Positions 45,301-57,740 of a stretch of 64,000 nucleotides of DNA are shown one piece after another. The notes under the pieces are model-generated. The model saw only the letters and a program-made list of their open reading frames with translations. It had not been told where the DNA came from and did not search any database. How positions within the stretch are numbered: the stretch's first letter is position 1; the number at the start of each line of letters is the position of its first letter. Source of the stretch: Cocos nucifera. Taxonomy: Eukaryota > Streptophyta > Magnoliopsida > Arecales > Arecaceae. The DNA is taken from contig QRFJ01000007.1 of assembly GCA_006176705.1 (NCBI GenBank), positions 1,833,089 to 1,897,088 on the forward strand. The letters run 5' to 3'. A program made the translations under genes and the position numbers.

Positions 45301-46618
45301 GCATCTATCATGCTGGAAGAAGAAGGGGTGTGGAGTTCGGGACATAGAATGCTGAAGAGGAGAAGAAGAAGCCCGAATTCTTCGATCGCGACTCCTTGCT
45401 TGCCGTCTCGGCGTTCAGGGTTAGCGTTAGTGTTAGTGTTTAGGGTTTCCGTTGCCGCAATCTCCTGGTTTCCTCTTCCAAGTTCGGAGTTTTCTTGATT
45501 CTGGGCGTCATTTTGAGTTTTGGATGCTTCGTCGAGGGGGCGAGCTGGTAGGATACTCCGTTTTGTGGGCTTTCTTTGCTGTATGTTGAGTTTGAGGATT
45601 TGGAGGGTTCGGCGACGGAAAACCCGGGTTTTTCGGAGGTTTTCTTTTTCTTTGTTTGGAAGGTTTCGGAGGCTATCCAGGCAAGAAAAATTCTAGGATA
45701 TTTTGTTGCTTTTGTGGGACGGCGCTCTTGATCCTCGATTTGGATGCCAGGGAGCGGTTTTAGTAAGCAGGGATCCTCTTGGATTACTGCTATTCCTGTT
45801 AAAAGGGATTTCTCTAGTATTCCCATCGATAATTAGTGGACTGTTTTGAAGGAATAAATCAGAATTTTTTGGAAAGATTTTTTTTTTTTTTTTTGTAAAA
45901 CCTTTCTTCAAGGTTTTCTAGGGTTTTTCACCCTATGGTTTAAGGGTTCCAGGAGTTAGCTACTGTACAAGGTGGCTGGATCCCTTTTTCTCTGTCGTTT
46001 TCTTTCAAAAGGAACAGTACATTCACGGGAACAGTGCTTCGATGCCCGTCTACTCTCTCGTGGCCTTCCCCGCCACTTCTTAACTTGGAAAAGGAGGAGA
46101 ATTCTTTCAAGCAGCAGTAAAAGTAAGGATTTTGGTCGCATCCGGAGTTTATTTCTCCAACGACTCGGAATTGGAGGATTGGAAGAGATGGTTTCTGATA
46201 CAGGCTTAAAAAAGGTGTGTCTTTTTACGGATCTTTGATGGCTATGTTGTGAATTCTCGAGAGATTTGATGACCATAAAATTGCTTAGAAAACAAAAGGG
46301 ACAAGAAGAAGAAATAGCGTTAAAAATGGGGTAAGATTATTGGGTTGTCTGGAGTTGTGGTTAAAAGAGTCTTTCCCTTCTTGATTGCTTCATTACAGGG
46401 ATAACAACAGTAGGTTCTGATGTCTGTTATTTACGTTAGCCTGGCGGGATCAGTGGCGTCTTGATGGGGAGCTTTATTTTGTCACGCACTTCGACTTTCT
46501 TCTGCTTCTCTGTTTTTTGTTTTGTTGTTGCATATAATAGGAGGCCTGTCCCTGTGAGTTGGTTATGAAGGCAAAAGTCTAGCTTGGTGGGTTTACGTTT
46601 GAATTTTGAGGGGAAGAG
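45301..46618 (+). other. Probable 5' UTR of kinase gene with an intron
   Basis: GC content rises here and the sequence resembles a transcribed leader. A plausible untranslated exon ends at AAAAAAG/GTGTGT (donor 46215), and an acceptor ATATAATAG/GAGG lies at 46532-46540, which would leave a 78-base second leader exon before the ATG at 46619. Several upstream ATGs occur (for example 45972). Exact transcript start unknown. Confidence 0.45.
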
Positions 46619-49600
46619 ATGAGTTCTAGCCTACTACAGAAGCGAGGGAAGAGTGTTAAGGGCCTTGATGCTAGCGAGAAGGTTGTGGTAGCTGTCAAGG
46701 CTTTGAAGGAAATCTCAAAGACCGCCCTGGAATGGGCTTTAACCCATGTCGTTCAACCTGGTGACTGTATCACACTTCTGGTTGTGGTTCCACCACACAG
46801 TTCAGGTATCGTTTCTTACAATGTTTCTTCCTACGTTTCTTGGCCACTTTTGCCATGTAGTTCTTCTCAGTCTTCCATTAGATTCCTTGTTATTATGAAT
46901 TCTGTGTGAGATTTATTGACCCCTGATGATGCCGTCGCTAGCGTGGTTATTCTTGCTATGATAGTTCCTATGCTAACTCACATCCCTGTTTTTGAAATGT
47001 TTTCTATTGTGCATATTATCTAAAAACAAACGCCTTTTTCTCTTTGAAACCTCGTGTTCAGTATTCCCAAGAAGGTAGTTTGGGTTCATAAGCTGCTGAC
47101 TGCAGATGTTTTAGAAATCTTAGGTGTTGATATCATATCCGGCTTTCACATTATAAGCAGTGAGAAGCCTTTTTTTTTTTTTTTTTTTTTTTGAACCTAA
47201 AGCTTTTCGCTAGGTCATACTGACTCTCCAATTTGGTAACTTGGTGAGTCTTGATCTTACCGTAGTAAAAAAAAACTTGGTATGAGCATGTAGATTGCTT
47301 AATCAGGATTTGCATCCTTGAGAGTTGAGACATGTCAAAAATGGCTTGGTGAAGAATGATTTTGGTTTAGAAGTTTATTGCTAAATCACATGTCACTATA
47401 TAAAGCAAAGTATACAATGATGTTAAGGATCTCCTTTTCTTGCAAAACTAATTTTAGCTATGAATAATCATATATCTTGCTGTTAGCTGATGATCGGAAA
47501 ACCTATGAACTTTTTTTGGTTTCAATCCTTCAGGTAGAAAACTATGGGGGTTTCCAAGATTTGCTGGGGACTGTGCTAGTGGCCACAGGAAGTCACATTT
47601 TGGAACTACATTAGAGCAGAAGTCTGATATTACAGATACATGTACTCAGATGATGCTTCAGCTTCATGATGTTTATGACCCAAAAAAGGTAAGGTATCCA
47701 AGGAATTGCTCTGTTCTTCCTGTTCACTTCTCTTTTCTAACTGTTATATGATTTCCCCTTTTTTTTGATTTTTTGTAGATAAATATCAAGGTAAACGTTG
47801 TTTCTGGGTCACCTTGTGGTGTTGTGGCTGCTGAATGCAAGCGAGCTCAAGCAAACTGGGTTGTATTGGACAAGTAATGATTAAGATGTTATATGATTTT
47901 GTTTGATTTTGTTTTATTTCAAGGCAACCAGGATTAGATCTCTAAGCTATGGGCCTTCCATTGCCAATAACATCTCTGTAATTTTTGATCTACTTGTGTT
48001 ATTGCTTTTCTTTTCCCCATTTGATTTGTTGACCAGATCCACTCTTTCTCATACAACTTCTTTTTACAGACAACTGAAGCATGAGGAGAAGCGCTGCATG
48101 GAAGAGCTACAGTGTAACATAGTGGTCATGAAACGTACTCAACCAAAAGTTCTTCGTTTGAATCTCACAGGATCTTCTGAGGCAGAGCCACAAGTGTCCT
48201 GTCCACTGCCTTCTGAGTTGGATAAATCATCCAGAGAAACTACAAAGGATACAACAGATCCTCGGAATTCCATTAGAGGGCCAACTGTGACACCAACTAG
48301 CAGCCCTGAAGTCGAGACACCATTTACTGCGACCGAAGCTGGAACATCTTCAGTGTCAAGCTCCGATCCTGGAACTTCACCATTTTGTGTTTCTCAAACT
48401 AATGGTGGTCTTAAGAGGGAGGAACAGTTAACCACAAAAGAAATCCAGAATTTAAATGTAACCACCTCTGACTCTGACAGTGAAAGTTTGTCTCCTTCAA
48501 CATCCTTAGATTTTCACCCCTGGATGGCTGAGATCCTCTGTTGCACATCTTCAAAACAAATTGAGGAATTATCACCACAACTTGATAGTAAAGTCCGTAT
48601 CTCCAAAGCAAAAGCATCGTTGGAAAAATTCTCTAAACTTGATCAGGAAGGTGGAATTGGTAATCTGAACTCCAGATCAAATTTAAAGTTCAATGGAAAT
48701 GTCAGAGAAGCAATTTCACTATCTAGAAATGTACCTCTAGAGCCACCTCCTTTATGTTCAATATGTCAGCACAAGGCACCTGTGTTTGGAAAGCCTCCTA
48801 GGTGGTTCAGTTATTCTGAACTAGAACTTGCTACAGGTGGGTTCTCTCAAGCAAACTTCCTGGCTGAGGGTGGCTTTGGATCTGTTCACAGAGGGGTCCT
48901 GCCAGATGGTCAGGCAATTGCTGTTAAACAGCACAAATTAGCTAGTTCACAGGGTGATCAGGAGTTCTGTTCAGAGGTGGAAGTCCTAAGCTGCGCACAG
49001 CATCGTAATGTAGTGATGCTAATTGGGTTTTGTGTTGAGGACAGGAGAAGGTTGCTTGTTTATGAATATATCTGCAATGGGTCGTTGGATTCCCATCTTT
49101 ATGGTAATTCCTTAATTTATTTACCTGCAGCCCATTCTTATGTGGTAGATAGATAGCATAGTTTTACTAGGTATTGTTGTATAAGTGTTGAAGATGGATT
49201 ATCTATTTTTACCAAGATTTTTAATCTCTAATATCTCCATTGTTTCAGTGGGTGACCGATACTGAAATGGACCAAGTTCATGGTTTATCCTGGACAAGAC
49301 GGAGTGCTGAAGAAATTTCTGAATGACCTAATCATTCCAATACTATTGTAATATTGGCCTATATAATAGACCAGATTAACTAGTGATTGATGCATTATTT
49401 TACTTTTTCGTAAATAAAAAATCTATAGCAAATTAAAACATCATTAGTGTTAGTTTATAAGAAAACCTATTACTAATTAAAACACAGGAAAGAAAGACTG
49501 AAAATTCTTGGTCGATATGTTGCTATCCTTTTGCAGATATGTTTGTTGTCGATTTATATTGGCATAGATAATAAAGTCTACATTTATAAAACTGTATTGA

Positions 49601-52600
49601 TGAGTTCTTGATAGAAATACAAACTGATATATCATTTAAGATTTGAAAAAAAAAAAAAAGGTTATTGTGGCCTCATACTAAGAAGGGCCTGTCTTCCTGG
49701 CCGCAATATCCTCTCAGGGACAAAATGATAAAATGCCTATAACATGAGATGATAATGTATGTTACTTGAAAGTTGTTGCTAATGTAAGTTTTCTGATGTG
49801 TGTAGGCCGTAATAGACAACCATTGGAGTGGTCTGCTAGGCAAAAGATTGCAGTGGGAGCAGCACGAGGGTTGAGATACCTTCATGAAGAGTGCAGAGTT
49901 GGTTGCATTGTCCACCGGGACATGAGACCTAATAACATTCTTATTACCCATGATTTTGAACCGCTGGTATGACCTTCATGCTCATTTATTAGGTCATTGA
50001 TTCTCTATGATTGTTTTGAACCTATCTTGAAACAATTTAAACCCATTCTTCATTGGATTTACTTGGCCTTGAAAGCACGTATTCAATTAATATATCCATC
50101 ATTTGTGCAAGTTACTCTTCGTTTGATCCATAGAAAAATCAAATCCAGTTCTTAGAAGAGTCCTCTGTATGGTTCAGAATGTATTTCTCATGGTCATGAC
50201 TTTTCTTGAATTTATTTATTTGCTTATTTAGGCCAGCCCTGTGTCCAGTTTTCAGTTTTGAAGGTTAGATAGCAAGCTATGTTTCTTCAGAAGTTTTTCA
50301 GTTGGGCACACCTGATTGCTTCGTAGTCACAACCATGAACAACCAGCATTTTGTGCCAATTGTAGTTGGCGTCATTTGTTCCTGTGTGAAACCACGAGAG
50401 CTGTCATAGCAGCCTTCCATGAAAATCTACACTGACATCAGTTGCATCCTACACGTCTCCATTCTTTATCTTTTCCTGTGTTCTGATTCTTCAACAGGTA
50501 TGTGGAACTAACTTCTTATTTTGTGTCTGTTGGCCTGCATTTGGTTAAATGAGATGTATGTTCTGAGGTGCAGTGTGAAGAGGAACTGTACAATTGAGTA
50601 AGTTGTTTCAATCCTTTGGGTGCTTTTGGATACTTCACTTCAAAGTGAGAGGCTGGAATGATTATCTCTGAAGGAACTAACTTATTATTTTCATGGTCTT
50701 GCATGTTAAAATTCACATATTTAAGTGGATGGTTCACCTTAGGTAGTTATTCCAATTTAGAAACCCATTACCATGTTTGGACTTGCTTTTGGATGCTTCC
50801 AGCAATTCTCCATCGTGCATCATTTATTTCTTTCATAATATTAGGGTCATTTAGGAACCTCCTCATCCTCCTCAAATGTGAGAAGATCCCTTTTTCTATC
50901 GTGCAAGCTAAAAAATGATGTTTATATGGAGAAATTGCATGATACTTCGTTTACTTGGTTTTCTCATATGCAAATTAAGTAATCAAATAGCTTCATTTTT
51001 CTCCACCTTTAGTTTTATCCTTTTTTTTGGTGGGGGGTGGGGGGGGGTTGAGGAATTACCTCTATAGTTTGTTGATGCAGTCTGCATAAATCTGAAAATA
51101 CTTAAACATGATGATTGTTATCACAGAAAACAAGATCTAAAATCTCTTCATGGCTAATCCCAAAATCAATCTGCATTAAATATTCTGTAGAAAGGATATT
51201 TAGCGAAAATTGGAGCGACAAAGAGGGAACTGTTTCCACTATCATGTTCGGAAGTTGCAAAATGGTTTGGCTTACTGCATTTGCTGGGATGATGAGGATA
51301 AAGTTGACTTCATGTATGGAAGGTTGCTAGTAGCCATCATCCCTGCCCAACAATGCATGCACATACACGTACAACCAACCAATAATGGTTTTAAATTTTA
51401 ATACCTATTTATGTATATGAAGGTGGTCATTAGCTTCCTAGCTTTGAATGCATGATTTACAAATGTTGGTTACTTGTGTGATTGAAATAAATGCGGTTCG
51501 CTAACAATTTCATGATAGTTATTTATGTTTGAGAGGAAAAGGGAAACAAAACTAAATATGATGAGTAGAATCAAGACAACTTGTTCCTCATGAAATGTTT
51601 GGGTAGAATAGGCCTTGACCGGTAATAACGTGGAAGCTCATCATCATGATAGTTGTGCTGCACATCTGAAAGTGATTGTTCTCTAGTGCTAAATCTTGTG
51701 CTTCTTAGGTAGATTTATGCCTGATAGCTAATTGATGCTCATAAATTCGCTCACCACTATGAGATTGTATTGAAACACCAAATCTGATGCTTCCCATATC
51801 CGCTTTAGCAAGTCTATCAACCATCATGGTAGCTGTCCTCCCATTTGGTACATTTAGCAGTAGTGCAGTACTGCTTTCCAGCAAACATACACTCATCAAA
51901 CAAACTAGGATACATATTAATGCCTCCTTTGAGAGGCAACCAACTCCTAAAGAACTAAAAAAAAGAGGTTTATCTCCATTTTCACTTAAATGATACACAA
52001 GGTTCCTGAAGTGGATCTTCTCATGGTAGTGAACTATCTTCTTCAAGTAAGGTTGCATGAAAACTTCAGAGAAAAGAAAAAAGGGATATGGGAATCAAGG
52101 AAATTGCATCCGCTTGACTAGATGTCTTCCCTTGATCGATAATCAATAAACCATGCTTTTGCTATTGTTTCTTTGCTCTTAATCTGTAATAATAGAACCT
52201 TTCTATATTTTCAAGTGAGCCACCATCAAAGTTCAACTTTTACACAGTTGGAGACAAGTATCACCTAGGCTGGTGAAGTACTAACTAGTGGTTATTGGAG
52301 AAGGATGATGAATCCGTTTTATTCGTAGGTTTTGAAAATCACATGTTCATTGTGTTTCCTTCTCATATGTTCTTTTTCTTTATATAAAGTTAACAGGGAA
52401 CTAAGTTTATGTGATTTATACATGGACTCCTTGTTTGGTGTTTTATTCATTAAAAATAGGTCCCTTTAACATTATATATTTGCTTTTATGCCATAAAAAT
52501 GTTTTCATTCACTTTCAGATGTGCTTAGGTTTCCACTAACCATTTTTCTAACTTCTCATTCTTTGAAACAGAGGAAGTCGAATCTCTTATGGAGTACTTA

Positions 52601-52782
52601 ATGACTTCCATCTGATTTTTTCCAATTTAAACAATGTAACTTGACCTTCTTGACCCCATTTCCTATTCTTGTTAGCAACAGAGGTTGATATCTGTAGGAT
52701 ACTGCAGCAATGTAAAGATGTTGTTTTCGGAATCCTCTAGATAATCTTATTCCACCATCACACTTTTCTGTAAATTGATCTC

Positions 52783-52813
<31 letters not shown>

Positions 52814-54484
52814 TACCATAGACTTCACAGTAATTTCCAATTTCTCATTCCACTGAGCTGAAAGTGCTGTCAGTCAACATTTATGTTCATGAATGTGTTA
52901 GGCTATATCCATCACATGCCAAAAAAATTAAGACTGTGCATCCATACCTGGCTTACCATCTTTTCTTGATTTGCTGGTTCCTCATTCTGGTACATAGAAG
53001 ATTGGGATAAGCATTATGCATGGTTGCAAGTTTGACACCAGTCAAAAGTAAGAACTATTTTTGTAAGGCGAACACACCAGGGTGGGTTGATATATTTCAG
53101 ATGTTGTTTGTCTCTACAGATGCCTCAATTTGGGAACATGACAGTTCCACTATCACATTTCTTCACCAAGGAGTAATGACTGAATGTATGCATTATATTT
53201 GCAGCCCCTCCTACCCCCCCTTCCTACAACCCCCAACACCTCCACACCACACCCACCCCACCTCTACCCCCCAACAATATAGCATTTAATTTGATGTTAG
53301 TTATCTCACAAAGCTATATTTCTGTCATATTTGAATTTTGATTTGTGAAAATGGTTGGATGTACGTAAGAATCATTACGGCATCTGACTTTTATGATGAT
53401 TTTTTTTTTCTTTTTTAAGGTTGGAGATTTTGGCCTAGCAAGATGGCAGCCTGATGGGGACCAAGGTGTGGAAACCAGAGTGATCGGCACCTTGGGGTAA
53501 ACTTGGATTAGAATAATATATCTTCATTCTTTCGAGAGTAAATAGGGTGTATCTAAATCATCTTTGGTTGAGTTATAGGTATCTGGCACCTGAGTACGCA
53601 CAAAGCGGCCAAATTACAGAAAAAGCTGATGTGTATTCCTTTGGAGTGGTACTGGTGGAACTTGTCACCGGACGAAAAGCTGTCGATATTAACCGACCGA
53701 AGGGTCAGCAGTGCCTTACTGAATGGGTAAGTCACATATTATAACATCACTCCCCATGAGGAACAAACATATTTCTATTCATGTGCATGGATCTGTTGTA
53801 ACATCTGGCTAGAACCATTAATGTTGGCTTGGAGATGGTAATAGCTGGAAATGTACTTTTTGCTGCACTGGCTACATGAAAATGCTGAGCAAATTATTTA
53901 TCTTTCTTCTTAAGAAAAATATAGAAACTGGTGTGAACTGGCTTTTGGGTATTAAGGTCCCTGGATTTAATCTTAATCTTGTCATAACTTGTTTGAGTAG
54001 GCTCGACCTTTACTGGAAGAGTATGCAATCGAAGAGCTCATAGATCCACGTTTGGGGGACCATTACTCGGAGCACGAAGTCTACTGCATGTTGCATGCAG
54101 CATCGTTGTGCATCAGGCGTGATCCTCACGCAAGGCCCCGTATGTCGCAGGTAAGTCTGAATTATGTTCGCAAAATCGAGATCTGCAAAAAGGGACGGTA
54201 GATGATTTTTCTGATCCTCAAATGATTTGTGGTTCTCATGTTAACCAAAAAAGGTTCTTCGAATATTGGAGGGCGACATGGTCATGGAACCCAGTTACAT
54301 TGCAACACCTGGCTATGACATAGGAAACAGGAGTGGACGGATGTGGCCAGATCAGCAGCAGCACCCACAGTACAGTGGTCCAATCCTGCAGGTAGATTTG
54401 GAGGGTTTTAGTGGGAAGCACTCCTATGAGGCTATAAAGGCAGCTTGGGAGAGAGAGAGGGAGGGCCTCATTCGTAGATGGTGA
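46619..54484 (+). CDS. USP-like/protein kinase (RLCK), SELMODRAFT_444075-like
   Basis: A plant receptor-like cytoplasmic kinase, no signal peptide or membrane segment. Coding exons: 46619-46805, 47534-47688, 47779-47873, 48070-49103, 49806-49966, 53420-53496, 53579-53726, 54001-54150, 54254-54484. All introns are GT-AG, phases agree, and the product is 745 residues with no stop. N-terminus (about 15-145) resembles a universal stress protein fold, ending 'WVVLDKQLKHEEKRCM' across the exon 3/4 junction. A Ser/Thr-rich linker (about 165-375) leads to a C-x2-C motif ('PPLCSICQHKAPVFGKPPRW') and the kinase domain (about 400-675). Glycine loop 'EGGFGSV', lysine in 'IAVKQH' (about 432), 'VHRDMRPNN' (about 526-534), D-F-G (547-549) and A-P-E (573-575) are all present. 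The longest intron (49967-53419) splits the catalytic loop from DFG. Start chosen because no upstream ATG keeps the frame with family-like sequence. Substrate unknown. Confidence 0.93.
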
Positions 54485-54713
54485 TGGACTCCTAAGCAAC
54501 ATGCTATGCCAAGGCATCCCAAATGCAATGTGTATTCTTCTCTGTTTTCTTTTCCTGTCTATCTTTGCTCCTTAGTACGGTCTTCATCAATTTATTGATG
54601 GTATATTGTTAGGATGCTGTTGTATAGAAATGTCGTTAGGTTTATCAATTCATACAATGTAGGATAGCTGCTGTTTTGTGAGTGAATGCAGAGCCACTTT
54701 TTTTGTTAAATTG

Positions 54714-54746
<33 letters not shown>

Positions 54747-54800
54747 AATGAAATCTTCAAGTACTTGAATTTAAGATATCAGCATTCTTCGACATACATG
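54485..54800 (+). other. Probable 3' UTR of kinase gene
   Basis: Follows the TGA at 54482-54484 and is T-rich, as plant 3' ends are. No perfect AATAAA; possible weak signals are 'AATGAA' near 54748 and the TTGT-rich stretch at 54606-54680. A (CT)n run lies at 54716-54744. The end is not fixed by the sequence. Confidence 0.45.
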
Positions 54801-56611
54801 AACCAAAACTGAGAATGTTGTTACCCATTCGGTAATTAAGGGACAGATGAGATGTTATTTTTGAGGAGCAGTGCTTCATATAACAAATTTTTTGGGGGTC
54901 CTCTGTTTAACTGTTATATTATATGTGGCCTTTATATAGTCGGCATTTTACTTCGTGTCCTTGCACACAATTAAGCTTTGTGATTGCAAACAATTAGATG
55001 TGTACGTGGTTATCTTTCATTTGTGCACCTATAAATAAGCCAGGGGTTACATATAAATGTTTAGATATAAAATCAGCAGGGAGAGATTGGTAAATGACGA
55101 TCGATCTGAGCGTGAATCACAGTTATCATAATTTTTCACCGGAGTCTTGATTAATTGGTTTCATGCAATCAAGGAGAACTCATGGCACAAAGCTGGTGAA
55201 CCCACAAAAGCCCTAAAACATCTTTCTCCTTGTGCTACTTCTATAAAAGCAAGCAGGTAGAGTTAGACATCCAGGGTTTCCCCACTTTTTTTTTTTTTTT
55301 TTTTTTCCTTAAAAAAAATTTCCAATGTTGAATTAGTCTTTTGCGTCGGATGTCTGAGGTAATAATTGGATTGATGATGGCATGTTGCTGGCCGGACGGT
55401 CCCAACGATTATATGGATGCGGAGTTGACTCGCTCCCCGTTCCGATGATAATGTGGCCTCTGTCTTCGGTCCTTTTCTCGTCTGCTTCTCCTCCATCAAA
55501 TCATCCAATATCAAATAGACTGTGCCTGCCCGATAGCCAGCGTCTCTTCTCATTTAGTTGTACCAGACTGCAGTGCCACAAGAGGAAAGAATTATTTTGC
55601 AGGGTGTGAAAAGATAGACGACACCCACCACAACAAAAAAAAAAAGAAAAGAAAACCTCCACCGTCCACCCCTCACATCAAAGATAAATCCTCCGGCCTT
55701 GTTTGTACGTACTTCAATAAAATGATTGATCTATTTAGCTGTGTCAGTTTTTGTACCTCAAATATTGATGATTTTTAAAGCATATTTATTTGAAAAGAAT
55801 GAAGTCCATTAGTTCGGCAAAGCCAGCAATATGTGTTTGTAATTGATCTCGTCTCCTTCCTACAAATTAAACCGTATGGCAAATCTAAATACGAAGGACT
55901 AAGTTGCACGGTCAATAAAAATTTATCATATCTCTACTCAAGGGCTATAGAGAATTTGCACCCCCTCCCAACTCATTCAAGCTACTAACAAACTATTTTA
56001 CTGATGAGTCTCAAACTCTCTCTCTCTCTCTCTCTCTTAAACTGTACTTGTTCATAGCAATAAAACTACAACGTTTTTGACCTCTTACCATCGATGAAGC
56101 CAAGCGGACTGAGAAAGCTGCTGTTCAAGTTACTGTTGTATGTCATAATTCATCATGTAAACTCCAAAGTTATGCAACTTGTACATGCCGAACATCCGAC
56201 CTCAGTGGACCCCGCGAGTTCCTCTAACTTCACCATTTCGACGGCGCCTCTCATCCGAAAGAAAAGTTTATATCGTACGGGTAAGACATCTTGGCTTCAA
56301 AAAAGACCTTCGTGATCTGAGGTTGAAACCTGGGGACGGCATTCGAATCAGATGAGACAGGATTTGGTTAGGATGGCATCCTGGGCTAAATAATTGAAGC
56401 CTTTTAACCATCACCTCTTTTTTCAAATGTTTAGATCAATCATGCGCGATGCCAGAAGATGTACGGACACGCGGGAGGACAAGCAACAGAGACAAGTGGA
56501 GCACATGAAACCATGATCGTAAAAGTAGCGTCAATTAGATTGATGCCAGCTTTAAGCCAGAGAGAGAGAGAGAGACACCCAGCCGACCGCCCGGGGCACA
56601 TTTACTGCCGG
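54801..56611. other. Intergenic spacer, no gene recognised
   Basis: Contains poly-T (55288-55308), a (TC)n run (56017-56037) and a TATA-like TCTATAAAAGC at 55240. Short frames (for example 55263-55553 minus and 56094-56315 plus) have no recognised domain. Confidence 0.6.
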
Positions 56612-56770
56612 GGAAATACTTCGTGCACCGTGGGCCGCACCGCCCACGGTGATTGATTTACACGCGGGATCAAAAAAAAAATTTTTTTTTTTTTTCCATG
56701 CATCGTGTTCATGAGCCATCGTGAACGGTGCATACACGGCTGCACCGATCACGGTGCACAGAGAATTTTT
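56612..56770. mobile_element. Small MITE-like element with hairpin
   Basis: The left end ('AAATACTTCGTGCACCGTG', from 56614) and the complement of the right end ('AAATTCTCTGTGCACCGTG', ending about 56770) match at most positions. Inside the left end is a perfect 10-base inverted repeat, CACCGTGGGC/GCCCACGGTG (56626-56635 and 56642-56651), with a 6-base loop. Centre has an A-run then a T-run. No sure target duplication, so boundaries are approximate and the transposon class is unknown. Confidence 0.5.
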
Positions 56771-57740
56771 TTTTATTGCAACGCAGCAGCGGATGCCAGA
56801 AGGGCTCTGAGCCCAAACAGACATGTGTCGATGGCCCAGCCTCGAGCCAGGCTTAATATTTTTAGAGATTTTTATTTATTTATTGATAAGAAAAAAGCTT
56901 TATTCAAAATTGCGATTCAAAGACCAAAGACCGAGCCACAATGGAAGGAATGATGGACTTTGGACATGGTAGCATTAATAAAAGAGTGGACTATCGGATA
57001 ATTACAGAAGCCAGGATACGTAACCCAAACATGATAGCTATATAAGTAAAGAGTAAGAAGCTTGATGACAAGGATCTACCAAATGGGAACAGCAGGCTGC
57101 AGAAGAGACGACAGTTGACCAAATGATATACAGAGCAAAATAATGCAGTTGCTTGTACCGGCAATATAAGAAGGCCCCTGGTAATAGAGGATGTTTTGAT
57201 AAAAACAATTTTGCCATAGGATTAAAAGCATGGGGTCCATAGCGCTACAATTTGATTGAAATACCAAAATGGGTCGAAGTAAAAAATGTGAATCAGCCTG
57301 AAATTAACTGCTTTAATGGCAAACTGAGGGTGAAATGGCTTTTGCTTAATCATCCTGTGATTTGAGAAGCAAAAAACTGAGGAACAAAGTACAATCAAGT
57401 ATCCTGAAAGTTGTAGGCCTTTAAAAAAATATATAACATTGCATGCATTCAAGTATAAAAACCCATGTAACCGTAAGTGAAGAACACTGCAATTGAAGAC
57501 AAGTCCAAATTTGTAATTATCAGACTACCGAGAAGCTGTAAACAAAGGACTAAATGAAACACTGCTATTGCAGGTATCAAAACCAAGCCATGAAACTTGT
57601 AGGGCCATCCATATCATCTGGCAACCACTTGTGATTTCAAATTAAACAAACCAATTTAGCACCGGAAGCAGACAGATGATATCAAACAAGTTAAGATACA
57701 ACTTTTTAATAGGTCTATGAAACTGAAGGAGAGGTTGGAT
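56771..57740. other. Non-coding flank, possibly LINE 3' region
   Basis: No domain seen. If the RNase H remnant at 63618-64000 belongs to a non-LTR element on the minus strand, this stretch would be contiguous with its 3' part before the 57741-63404 insertion. That is a guess. Confidence 0.35.

Noticed and set aside
45972..46238. 88-codon frame upstream of the kinase start
   Set aside because: Lies in the probable leader, is out of step with the kinase exons and has no family resemblance; at most an upstream ORF.
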